Part shown: in pieces, positions 27,601 to 39,600 of the stretch
Position numbering within the stretch: the first letter of the stretch is position 1
How the letters are laid out: the number at the start of each line of letters is the position of its first letter
From: Pisaster brevispinus
Lineage: Eukaryota; Echinodermata; Asteroidea; Forcipulatida; Asteriidae
NCBI GenBank assembly: GCA_023634235.1
Contig: JAMKCF010000012.1
Span: 2,339,001 to 2,403,000 of the forward strand
Reading direction: 5' to 3'
Length of the DNA: 64,000 nucleotides
Position numbers and translations under genes: made by a program
The notes under the pieces: generated by a model
The model's database searches: none
Seen by the model: the letters and a program-made list of their open reading frames with translations, nothing else
What the model was told of the DNA's origin: nothing

Positions 27601-30600
27601 GCATAGGGCCCCGACGGCAACTGTCAGTGCCGTCGGTAATTTAGAGGCCCGATTCCGAATGATCTAGAAAAAAAATTAGCCGGCGCTCAATTTGCCCTCA
27701 ATAAAACCCTGCTTCCATGACTCTTGAATTCCCTTAATACGGATACTATATATTTATACATCACTGTACTTTGGATAAGTTGTACATCATGGGAAATACA
27801 AGTGCTCGTCTGTCTTTTTAAGCCAAGCAATTGTTTCCAGCATTAAATTTTAATTTTTTAACACTAGTCATGTTAGTAAGACATTCTTCTACACCAGTGA
27901 TTGCACGTCAGTGTCATGCATGTCGGCGTCGGCCAAATGTTCGGTACATGCATATTTTGCGCACAAAAATCGGGAGCCAAAGGTCAAGTTCGGCTATAGC
28001 CAATTATTTGTCATTTTGGTGTTCGGTATACATGTAGGCCTTCATGTAGCGGCGTTCTATGTATTGATTAATTTCCACCTGTTTACAGCATACAAACGAG
28101 TTCATAATACAAAATTATTCAGCCCTAGAGGCTAGCAAAGGAAGTGTACACTGATTAACAAAAGGTCGTTATTTACATTTAAAAATTTATATTAGAACTT
28201 ATTCTATCAATAATAATGATTAAGTGTGCACAGCTACATGTACACAAACATCTTTCTGATAAGTTTTCACGTCACATGTTCAGGAAATTGCAAACTTTTC
28301 AACTCGCCTTTTGTTGACTCGTTATAAGATCCTGTTCGTAAATATATTTGCCTTTAGATTTGAAATTGCTGAAATTTACATGGACAAATTTCCAAAAGAT
28401 TCATTTATGTGTAATATTGTTTAGACATACAATGTACAGTCAGCCCTCTTTATAAAGAGCACTGCAACACAGATGTACATGTAATGTACTACTTACAAAG
28501 AGTACATTCTGAAGTCCTGAATCTCATAAAAAGTCATATAATCTGCTTCGTGTATCTTTGTTTTGCTGTCCTCTTTCACAACATTCCTGTTATAAAGAGG
28601 TAATTTGGCCAGTTCCAGGGACCTTGTTATAACGAAAGTCGAATGTTCATGTAATGTGCATGTAGTGTATCATCAAGACATCATTGTACTACATGTTTAG
28701 TAAACCATGTACATAACATTACACTATAGCTTTGCTCCCCAGACAGTAGTAAATGTAAACACAGGTGCGGTGTCACGACTGTAGATTTTCGACAAAGAAA
28801 CTCACTTTCAGGGTCAAATAGCACCCCACTCACATCCCACCTGGACCCATTTACAATGTACTGACTCATTATTTTAAACACAATCAGCTGAAAGAATCTG
28901 TGCAGAACCGTGCAACTTGTATAGTATTGTGTAACTGTGCTGGACAGTATTGTATGCACATTTAAACTATACCCACATACAGTACATTGTACATGATACA
29001 GTCAGTCTGCAGAGATTCCTCACAATACTGCCATGAATTGTGAAGTAAGCCATACACACATGCCTTGAATTTCATCTTTGAGAGGGCAAGGCCATTTTCA
29101 TTTTGCAACGGGCACTTATGTTGGAAAATCTTGCAGGCAACGGGAAACTTTTGAAGGGGCACCAAGGCCAAGACCAGGGGCAACAGAGACTACATGTCCT
29201 CCGTAGGCCTGTACATGTATTTTGTACATCTATCAATTTATCAGTGCCTATCATCAGTGTGATGACAAGTTCCTTTGTCCCTGTAACTTATAACTCTCCT
29301 CATAGACAAAGGGCACAAAACAAATGAGTGGACACAAACATTTACAAAGGACTCCAATGGGAGAACAGCATTGCTCCTTTCGAGTTCCTTTGTTCTGCTG
29401 TCCTCACTCTGTTGATAATAACGTGACATACAATGTACATGTGTACAGTACACGTGTGTACAAACCATGGTACATGTTATCAATTTGTATTCATACATAA
29501 TGATAGATTCGTAATCATAATTTCACCTTCACTTGTACAATACCTGAATACATTGAGGCTGCTCAAAGCATGTTTGTTCACACACTTGATAATTCAGAAG
29601 GCAACCCTGAGATACATTTATGTAAAACAAGGAACCAACAATGTCTTATTTTTACAATGGAACAATAATACCTCGCTGATAATACATGTAATCTCACTTG
29701 TAATATCTTAACTTTAAGTATAAAAAAACCCACTAGTTTACACGAAAATAGATGTTAAAACTTAGATTTGAGTCTGATAAACAATGATGAATGCATCTTT
29801 TTATCAAAGGCTATTTTGTTGAGTACTGAACTGTATGCTATTTCGTTGTTTGTGTGTACATGTAGATACCCTAAGCTTTGTTCAAATAAAACAATTTATT
29901 TGTAAATTCTGTTCTTGTAAAAATAATCCTGGTCCAGTTGACCAACAAACAAACAACCAGCTAACCAACCAACCAAACAAAACAGAAATTAGACATCCCC
30001 TGACCAGGGTTTAGATATAAAATGTACACACATTTTCAGAACAGACTCAATTTAAAATACAGCCAAAATAGAGACCAACGCTCCAATGTTTAATAGCAAT
30101 TTCAAAGCTAATTAGATACATGTAAATTACATGTAACGTATGTAAATTACATGTATGCATACAAGAGAGTTGGATAGCAGGATATGCACAGAATTAAGAT
30201 CTGCAACAGTGGCATTGATCTTTTACATAAGGGAGGGGGGGGGGGGGGCAACTGATTACCAGGAGCGGCAGTGAGCATGGTGAGAGGTTCAATAAGGGAC
30301 AAAGAGATGAACACCTGACAATGGCTAAATCAAGTACATGTACATGTACAGAAAGGTTGAGAAGTCCGGGCTCAAATTTCAATAAAATCTCAACTACTAT
30401 ATGTCGACCCCAGATCTTGTGATCTAAAAAGTTTCACTTGACCTCTGATAAATTGCTACAAGACCCTTTAGTTTCTTGTATAATACCACACACACAGATG
30501 CATCATGTGTCATCCTTTATTTTGCATAGTGCTGCAAGGCTCCAACATTTTCTACATAGGAGTCCTATATGGATAATTATAGGATGCTTCGAAAGCTTTG

Positions 30601-33600
30601 TTTCCAAAATGATAGTTCCCTGCCATTTGTCCGAATGAGGCAAGGCTGTGTGACAGCGAACAAGGTCGGTTTCTACACATGGGAGTTGTCCACATTTTTG
30701 TTTACATGTTTTTTATGCAAAGAATTTTCAGAGTGTGGGGTGGACGAGTTTCTGTCTATTTTGTGTTTATTCAAATGACAAGGTTCTATGGGTATGAGTT
30801 ATAAAACAAACACTGAATGTAATCACAAGGTGAAATCTGGCATTTCCATTTCACTTAGCTTTGCCTCGTGAAAATGAAACAGTCAAGTTTTCACTTCTTG
30901 AATATTGATTTTCTGCAAAAATGCACTCGATTGCATCCAGTATTTGAATTTGCTTTGTTTTTATGGTTTGGAAGTTTGGACTTGGAAAGTTTTAAGTGTA
31001 CATAATATTTCTTAAGCTTTAAGTTTTAAGTTTTATGTTTTACTGGCGCAATGTTAAAATTACATGTACTCTGGCCAGTGGTCAAGTGAGTAATTCCAAC
31101 CAGTGGAAGTACAGTGTATCGTGAGACATTTTATGAACTTTCATTTCAACAAAACACGTTTCTTACACAATGAACCAATGGAAGGGAGATCAGAATGCTT
31201 CAAGCACTGGCCGGGCTTGTATTTTACACTTGGACCACATGCCCGAGGGCCGAGGCCATTTTTATTTTGCAACGGGCAAACTTCCACTGGAAAATCTTCA
31301 AGTCTATGGAAACTGTTGAAAGGGCATCAAGGCCAAGACCAGGGGCAACGGAGGCCATAGCCTCAGTGTAATTTCAGGCATGGGATCATTAGTCAGATCA
31401 TGTAGGCAAGCCGTGAACTTCACTCTTGAATGAGCACGGCAATTGTCCCCCTGGTAAAGGGGCACTTCAATGAGGAAAGGGTTATTTGTATTGGAATTTT
31501 GTAAAGGGCACCGCAGCAAAAGCACAGGGCACTACAGCAATACATAGCTGGTGCTGTGGGTTAATTTGAGGCATGTGTACCTATGTACAATATGTGTAAT
31601 GCATACATGTACATGTACTACAGTACATGATACCTGTATGCAGCCACCTAGCGGACATTGCCACCGTTACTACAGTCCGGGCAGTAATTTCATAACAGCC
31701 TCATCTTTTCCAAAACTACTAGTATACAATGTAGTACGCATGATTAAATTTCAAATTGCCCTTGGCAGTAGGTCAATGGAGAATGAGTTTGTGTGCGTTA
31801 ACTACTTGTATATGTAAAACAAACTTGAAACTGCTTTGCTCTGCATTCATAATGTTTGTGCGTATTGTGTATGTCATCCCGACTGGGCCTAATCGATACC
31901 AAATTCTATACATTACAAGTAACTCCAGACTCACACACACACATTGATTGGAGTTAAATTTAATTACATGTTTACACTGTACACTTGTAAGTAAAGAGTA
32001 AAGTGTTCTAATATGTAGACTTGGGCCCAATTTCATAAAGCTGCTTAAAAAGAACAAAAAGTAACTTAAGCCCCCCCCCCAAAAAAATTATGCTTACCAG
32101 AGTAAGGTTACCAGCCAAACTACCCAGTCACATAGTTTGTGACTGGTGTTCCTGCTTTTTTTGCTTTTAAAGGCAGCTCTGTAAAATTGGTCCCTTAGGC
32201 CTAGTACAAATTGTTTTTCTCAAAAATTTCCAAGATTTATAAAATTTAGGGGCCTGCAGTCTACATACATGTATAGTATTGTTGTATCAAGCTGTGGTTC
32301 AAAGTATCTTGCTCATGTCAAGGACACAAGTGCCACGACCGGGACTCGAACCCACATTCTGCTGATCAGCAGAGTGTGGGTTCCGGTGCACATAACCGCC
32401 CAGTCACACTCAAAAATAAAATCATATTGTCATTTTTCCTCGGCCAAAAAGCCTACATAATAATGGTTGATAGCTTTTCTGCTGGGACAAGTTTATGACT
32501 CATAGAAAGCAATGATGAGTAAATAACCTACTTTGTGGGTGAAATGTCCTTTCTCTATGGTACATGTAAGACTTGGATACTATGTACTACACTGGCATGA
32601 CTGGACGTGTACCTTAACCCATGCCTTAACACGACGGGTCCTTTTCTAATTATGAACAATCACACTGCATCCTCCCACAAAATAAACGTATTCCCTTTTG
32701 GTATGCCATCTGTTAAAGAGTGGTTCTAAGAATTCGTTGTTAGACCTTATATGAACTTTTTATTACTTATTATAAATAAATTAAACAAATACTTTTTAGT
32801 TTTATTTATCAAAGTTTGAATTGTCCAAGAAAATGCAACTCAAAATGCGGGGCTTTGGCCTTTGTTGTTATTCAATTCAGTAAAAGCGTCCGATATGCAA
32901 ATGAGGCAGTTGACCTCTGAGTTTACGTCACATTTAGAAGACTCTGGCGTGCATGCACTGTTTATGTTGGGCTTGCTGAGCAACCCACACACAGGACGCG
33001 TGCATGCTCACTCACGATCACATGCTCACACACTCGATCTTCTTTTCTTCTTGACCTGCGTGACAAGATTGCTTCATTTTTTGTCTCCGCGAATTTGTTT
33101 TAATTTGGAAGTCCTGAAAGTCGATGTTATGTTACACATGCAGTAGAAAGTGCCTGGTCATCAGTATGCCAGCGTCTTGTGTCGTTGGCGGATGCTCAAG
33201 AAATGCTAAGAAAAGTCCCAACGTACATTTTCTGGCATTTCCAAACGCCACCAAGGATCCTGCCACGCGACGATAATGGAAACGTTTTGTAAACAACACA
33301 AGATCGGACTTTCAACTGACATCGTCGTCGTTGATATGCACCTCACATTTTGATACTACATGCCAAGACGAATCCGCGAAACTTCAAGGTCAATTTGGCC
33401 TGAAAATTAAGTTTCGCCTGAAGCCTGGTTCCGTACCAACACTGAAGGCACCGGGGACCGTTTGCGTACTCCGTGAAGGCAACCGCGGCCACCGACACGG
33501 TCCCTCCTGCCGCCGGCTGTTCCGCTGGCAGTAGCGGGACGACTTTGGCTGGTGGCAACAAACCGTCGCTGAAATCACCACTCACCAAGCGTCGGAAGCG

Positions 33601-36600
33601 ATCAGGATTGGCGTTTGAGAAAAGAGAACGTGTCAGGGTAAGTACATTCATAGACTTAAAAAATTGGTCTGAATTTTTCTCCGTTCATTTGGTGTGATTA
33701 ATTTTGCAATGAAATAACCCTTTTCGTGATAAAAAAAAAAGAACACTAGTAGTGTACTACTACTAGGAAGATTGCCTTTTCTTTTAGGTTGCAAATGCAG
33801 TGCACCATTTTCGTGAAAAAAAACATGACTAGTTTTGCCCATTGTTATTATTTTTTTTTTCAATTACAATACACCCTTTCAATTACAGTGCACCCAACCC
33901 AATGAACATTTATTAAATTGCATTGCATCATTTTTTGTGATAAAAAAACACTATTGCTTGTTCCACAGGATGTTCCTTGCTGCTCTACATTATAACGAAA
34001 ACACTGGCAGGGAGCAAGCGAGGAGCACTGGTGGGAGTTTGGCCTACAGCTGCAGCATCAGCTACCCAAGGGCAAAACAGGATACCGGTGGATACACTGT
34101 GCGGAAAAGGCTGGTGCAATGCACATACAGTGAGTACACGTATAAACCATGTACATGTACTGTGACAATGTTTAAATTTAAAGGAGCATGGATTTATTGC
34201 TGGCAAGATTTCTACACAGCGTAATGGAAGACATTTTCTCATTATACATTTTGTGGGGGGTTACTACATGTACATGTATCTAATTCTTATCAACTTTTGA
34301 TATGACTAAATGGGCACATTTCAAACTTGTTAAGCTGTCATTTTTATTGGAACTGTGACACAAAATGCATTTTCCTGTATGACCATTAGGTAATGACCAG
34401 TGCAGTATCTAAAAAAGCCCTGGAATACACAAGGTCAATCTTTATGTAAACAAATGTTTGTGTTTTTGTCCTTCTAGAATACAACCAGTGCATAATCGAC
34501 CAAACTCTAAGGCTTTTCGAGGAAGGCAGCAAAGATGCACGTACAAGGTACGGACAGCTGATGAAGAGCCCTGGGCCCCTCACACTAAAACACACAAAGC
34601 CGGACAAGGCAGAAGCAGTATTTAGTTTTGTTTCAAGATTTTCAAAATCCGTAGCACCAGTAGGGAGACCGGAAGGAACGCAAGACATGGTAGATGAAGA
34701 TGAAGCGAGTAAGAATAAAGACAATAAAGTTAAGTCAGCCAAAAAAAAGAGGGGAAAAGGAGTGAACAAAAATAGGACAGATGATGAAAGTGGTCAGGAA
34801 TCAGCAGTAAAAAGGAGAAGCCGAAAAAGAAAGAAAAGTGGTAGAGGAGGGACATCCCAAACAGAATAGACAAACAAAATTTGCAGATGAGTACATTTCG
34901 TTATTTGGTACAGTTTTTGATAAGGGGGTAAAAAAAACAATGAGCAAGAGAGATGACTTTCAGTAAATATTTTATTTATTTACTTATTTTCTTGTATATG
35001 TGTATACCACATGACTTTAAAGAAAGACTTATAAATGCCTATGGGGAGACAAATCAAGACCCCTTTGACTTTGAGCATGTTAATTTTACATCAGTGCTCA
35101 ATGGATTTGAACTTGAACCACTTTGAAACATTGGCAAAATTTTTGACTTTATATGCACTATGTGTTGTACTGGAATTCAATTGATAATACATGCGAATAC
35201 ATGTACATGCTTGTAGATAAAGTACAATTTTTTGTGAAGAAGATCACTGTGTTTGTGTGTGACATCTCATAATTTACATATTTGACAGGGCTTACAAAAA
35301 TATTTAATTATTTCAGGGGTACAAGTATAGACCATGTGACCTTTATGAACTAAAATAGTGACCTTATACTGTACATGTATATTCTACTGCATTTCTTGAC
35401 AGGCAAGATACTGCACAGGCCATGACACAAAACTTACATTTGGTATAATAATTTTCACATAAATTTAAGAGTTACAAAAGTTGAGAAAAATCCGACAAAA
35501 TCAGACAGTGCAATCTCCATAAAACATGAGACACAAATTGTGCCTTCAGGAAGTCCAGGCTCTGTGGCTCTTTTGTAAACATGTGATGTCATATGGTCTA
35601 TACCTCTACATATGAAGTTCTTTCAATAATCGAAAAAGCAAGTCAATTTTATTGGTTTTTGTTGAAACTGTATAAGTCCAACTAGAAATGAATTGGTTTA
35701 AATGAAAGTTCTGTATGTTTCAACAAATTTTAATGGAAACACAAAATTAGTACGTGAGCAGATGACCTACTGTATTATTGTTTTACTTGACCTTTGTATT
35801 CAAGTTTTTATCAAATTTTAGGTAAAGGCTTTTAGTTTCACATTTTTTTAAACAACTGAATAAACATTTAATAACTTAAAATGAACCTTATTTACAAGTT
35901 TGTTTAATCTAAGTCGTCTAAAGGGGGAAACTGAAAGCCTTTGTAATTGCCCTCTTCATCCGGATATGTCTGCCTTATTTTGAGCATTACGCATGCAGGT
36001 AGTGGCACACGGTTGTGGCGTCCAAGAAAACCCCAGCACCAGCGCACAACCTGTCGGTAGGCCACATGCCGAAATTTTCTGTAATCAAGGAGTAAAGAAA
36101 TACAATAATTAAATAAACAGCATAAGAACGAGGATCGTGTCAACTGTCAATCATCCCACACAAAAATAAACAAAGAAAACAAAAAGGGGGGGGGGAGTTA
36201 ATTACAGTGCCTACATTTATTTATATTTTTCAATGTACCTTTTTGTGGTTCTCTTGGTTTGTGGTTCTCTTATTCAATGAATGGAGCTTATGCAAAATCT
36301 GTTTTTGTTGTGTTACAACTATAAAATAATCTAAAGTTATTTACATGTACCCCACTGAAATAGCTTACCTAGTTCTGTCCCCTTCAATAGCATGAGCTCC
36401 ATACTGTTGGCGGTAGGCATGGTTGGCTGTCTGCAGTGTCCCTGGATTAAGGGCTGTTGCCTCAAACCAGGGATGATCTGTGAAGCAAGTTATGTGTGTG
36501 GCGGTCTGGGGGCAAGCTCATCGAGTTTTGCTGTCAACTTTTCAACTTCCACGCAACATCTGCAGTTCACAACACTCTCCATTACCTCACATTTCCCACA

Positions 36601-39600
36601 TGAACACCTGGTGGAAATAAAACACAAAGGTGCAATTAGAAAGGAATATATGTACAATTTTGTGTAATGTTGAGTTGTTACCCAAAACCACCACAACTCA
36701 GAAAAATATTGCATACATGGTGTTACCACAAACCCACCTTGATAAATTATATTTTCACTGCGTAACACAGATCTCCATGCCAAGATGCCAGACGACTTCA
36801 GTACTTGTGTTGTAAACACTAGCCACATAATTATAATACCCAAGTACAATAAAATAAATAGTCAATACATACAGTCATTGAACAACTGTTGTGATTTTTT
36901 AAAAGTTGAACAAGTTGGTGCTATGATTTTCCGGTACAAATCTTTAAATAATTACCATTCTGTGTTTTGTAAACGATCCAAGTTGAGTGGCATCGCTTCG
37001 TCCTCCTCGTTTTGCTGAACCCCTCGGACGCCCAACAGACCAACGCGTGTCCAACAGCCGCGTCTACATCGTCGTCATTGTTGAGCAACAAATCTTCGTC
37101 GTCGCTAGCTTCGCTATTGACACTGCTGTTGCTGTCGCTACTGCTACTACCACTACTTTCACTGCTAGAATATGGATGGAAAGCCTCCGATGTCACACTA
37201 TTTTCTTCCCAAGAAGCGTCCAAATCTGATCCTGACATTTTGTTTACGATAGATACGACGTGACTGACTGTGAGTAACTTGAGTCCAGTACTACTGTACG
37301 TACTGTGTAGATTGTTTATGGGAAACCAGGCCGTATAACCAAGGTACCAGACTACACAATCCAAGCCAAGCGATCGATCGACCAAATCGCACCCGATAAG
37401 TCGCCCCAAAGAAACGTCTTACACATGTATAGTACATAAATCATGCATGAAAGTCGTCCAAGTTGAATCGTGATCAATAATGGAACATGTACACTATTTT
37501 ACACTATGAGCGTACATGTACAACAATGGGCTTTTCAAGTTGGTATTATCGTCGCTGCATGACTCGCGTAATACACTGCACAGCCGGCCGCATGCAACAG
37601 CACAGTGGTTGTCTTTCTAAATGTGACGTCACACCTTATTGAGAGATAAACAAACATGACCTCTCGCTTTTCTTAAAACAGAACTCATACGGGTTGGAAA
37701 TAAATGGCATTTAAATTAATTACAAAGACTCAAAGGCTAACAAACTAATTAAATATAGTGTCTGTACAATATAGTCTTCCAGAAATGTGTAAACTTCACT
37801 GGTTTAGTATTTCTTAGAGTCCCTCTTTAAGCTACAAAATTTAATGTATTTTTTGTGCATGTAGGTGGAGCCATTTGTTCATTACTGGATGCCAAAACGT
37901 GTGTGAGCTGGAACACCTACTGGTTGTAGGAACAATGGATGCTAGGGGGCTATGGCAGGAAAACCCCACCTAGGTTATTATTAGTCATAGATCTGCTAGT
38001 AAACATACCCTTTACCAGTTTACAGGTACAATATTTATGGTAGGGTATGCATTTAATAAGTGTAATGCATTGTGTGTGTACAGGGTACTTACGTGTACAC
38101 ACTTTTAAAAAAGACAACCGTAGGAATTTCTAAGACCCTTTTAATGCTACACTTCACATAGTTTAAGACCCAAAATAAGTGAATAAAGCAGGGGAAAAAT
38201 AGCTACATGTATAACTACTCACATTTTGTTACTTTTTTTTTACATGCCGAGTTGTTTAGTTCACTTTGAGGTGATAGGAAGTTCATCAAATTAGAGACCT
38301 CAAATAACTGAATTTAATACTTTTTTTAATGCTTTTTTTCAGACCTTAAATTTGGATAGTTCAATTAAGACTTTTAAATATTGTTTAAGAACCTGCAGAA
38401 ACCCTTGTGTAGATCGTTTTCCACCGGCATTTGTACAAAGGGCCTACAGGCACAGGAGTCCACTTTCTTATAAATTGATAATTGTGTAAACATGCACCAT
38501 TTGCGGACAAAAGTGAGCTACATTATGTAGTCAGGCCTGACCGATGCTTCATTTGTAAGGAGAGAAAAGGCACCAAGGCGTTTTCTCTTTGGTAAAGGGC
38601 ACATCTCTATGAGGAAATTATTGAACTTCTATTGGAACATTTCAAGTGGCACCAAGGCACTGACCAGGGGGCATGGAGGCAATTGCCTCAGTCGCCTTCT
38701 TGAAGTATCTGGCAAGTTATTTACAAGATATTCAAGTTGTTTGTCTACTTCCAATGAAGAAAACATGTGGGATAGGTGGGGGGTGAGGGGGCAGTAAATT
38801 AAATCAATTAGTTTTTAACGAGAATCCGTTTTCGACTACCTTGAGAATGAAATGCTACAAACCTCAAATCACCTAGTGAAAATTTAATAGGATGACAGCT
38901 TGAAAAACTGCTCATTTAATGTCTATTGCATTACATAAAAACTTAACACCTGATGCTTTATAACCTTGTGCGTACAAACTACAATGTACTAATGTTGTTG
39001 TGTGCCCGCAAGAAGGTTGTAACCACAAGCGTTACTGGAGAAAGGGCGTTTAAGCAATTAATAATGAGACAAATTGTGTTTCAAGGAAATTGAACATGAA
39101 AGTGTGATCAGTTTCCTGCCATTCATTAGGAATGGTTAAATTCTGCATGGCAATGGAAGAATCATTGGAAAATCTTTAAGACTATATGGGAAAGTTCTGA
39201 AGGGGCAATAATGCCAAACCCAGGGCATTAATGCCAAGACCAGGGCAACAGAGGACATGACTTCAAGGCCTGCACTGATGTTGATCTTTATCGCTGTATT
39301 TAAAAAGACCATACCTTACATGTATTTAAAGCAAAATTGGTAATTAGGAAAGTTTGTAAGTAAATTGTTTACATTCAAATTGTCAGAATTACATGTACAT
39401 CCACTTTTGTATTCTTCCATAAGTTTTTGTTCAACTCCAAGTAGACATCGACAAAGCTAACTTTTTGTTAACCTTTTGTGGAATAAGTTCTCATTTTTAA
39501 AATACACACTTTCACACATTTACAAAATCTTTGACCTTTTGTAGAATTATCAATGCTGACTTAATGGGGTGCCTTTTATCCGTGATTAATAATAAATGGA

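Larger units (their letters stand above)
33166..34869 (+). pseudogene. THAP-domain gene with in-frame stop, nested in BTRC intron 1
   Basis: A THAP zinc finger starts at 33166 ([18 protein letters not shown], then VHFLAFPN). Codon 37 (33274-33276) is TAA where the family has an amino acid just before the invariant Trp; the frame then continues [25 protein letters not shown], and [11 protein letters not shown], matching the C2CH motif and AVPT box. Later in the exon the open frame changes ([20 protein letters not shown]), up to a gtaagt donor at 33638. Two more exons (33969-34129, 34478-34869) join in frame with each other and end in a Lys/Arg-rich tail. The junction from the THAP exon to exon 2 is not in phase. 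THAP proteins bind DNA and many derive from P-element-like transposases. Either a decayed gene or two neighbouring fragments. It sits tail to tail with the locus at 35904-37238. Confidence 0.7.

Noticed and set aside
33473..33697. A separate 74-residue gene downstream of the THAP domain
   Set aside because: More likely the frameshifted continuation of the THAP exon (basic TKRRKRSG segment) up to the gtaagt donor.
36608..36849. Extension of the P2X7-like exon 2 open frame upstream to give 119 codons
   Set aside because: The upstream part is intron read-through; a good acceptor (ccaccag) at 36608 starts the exon exactly at the CxCGxC motif.
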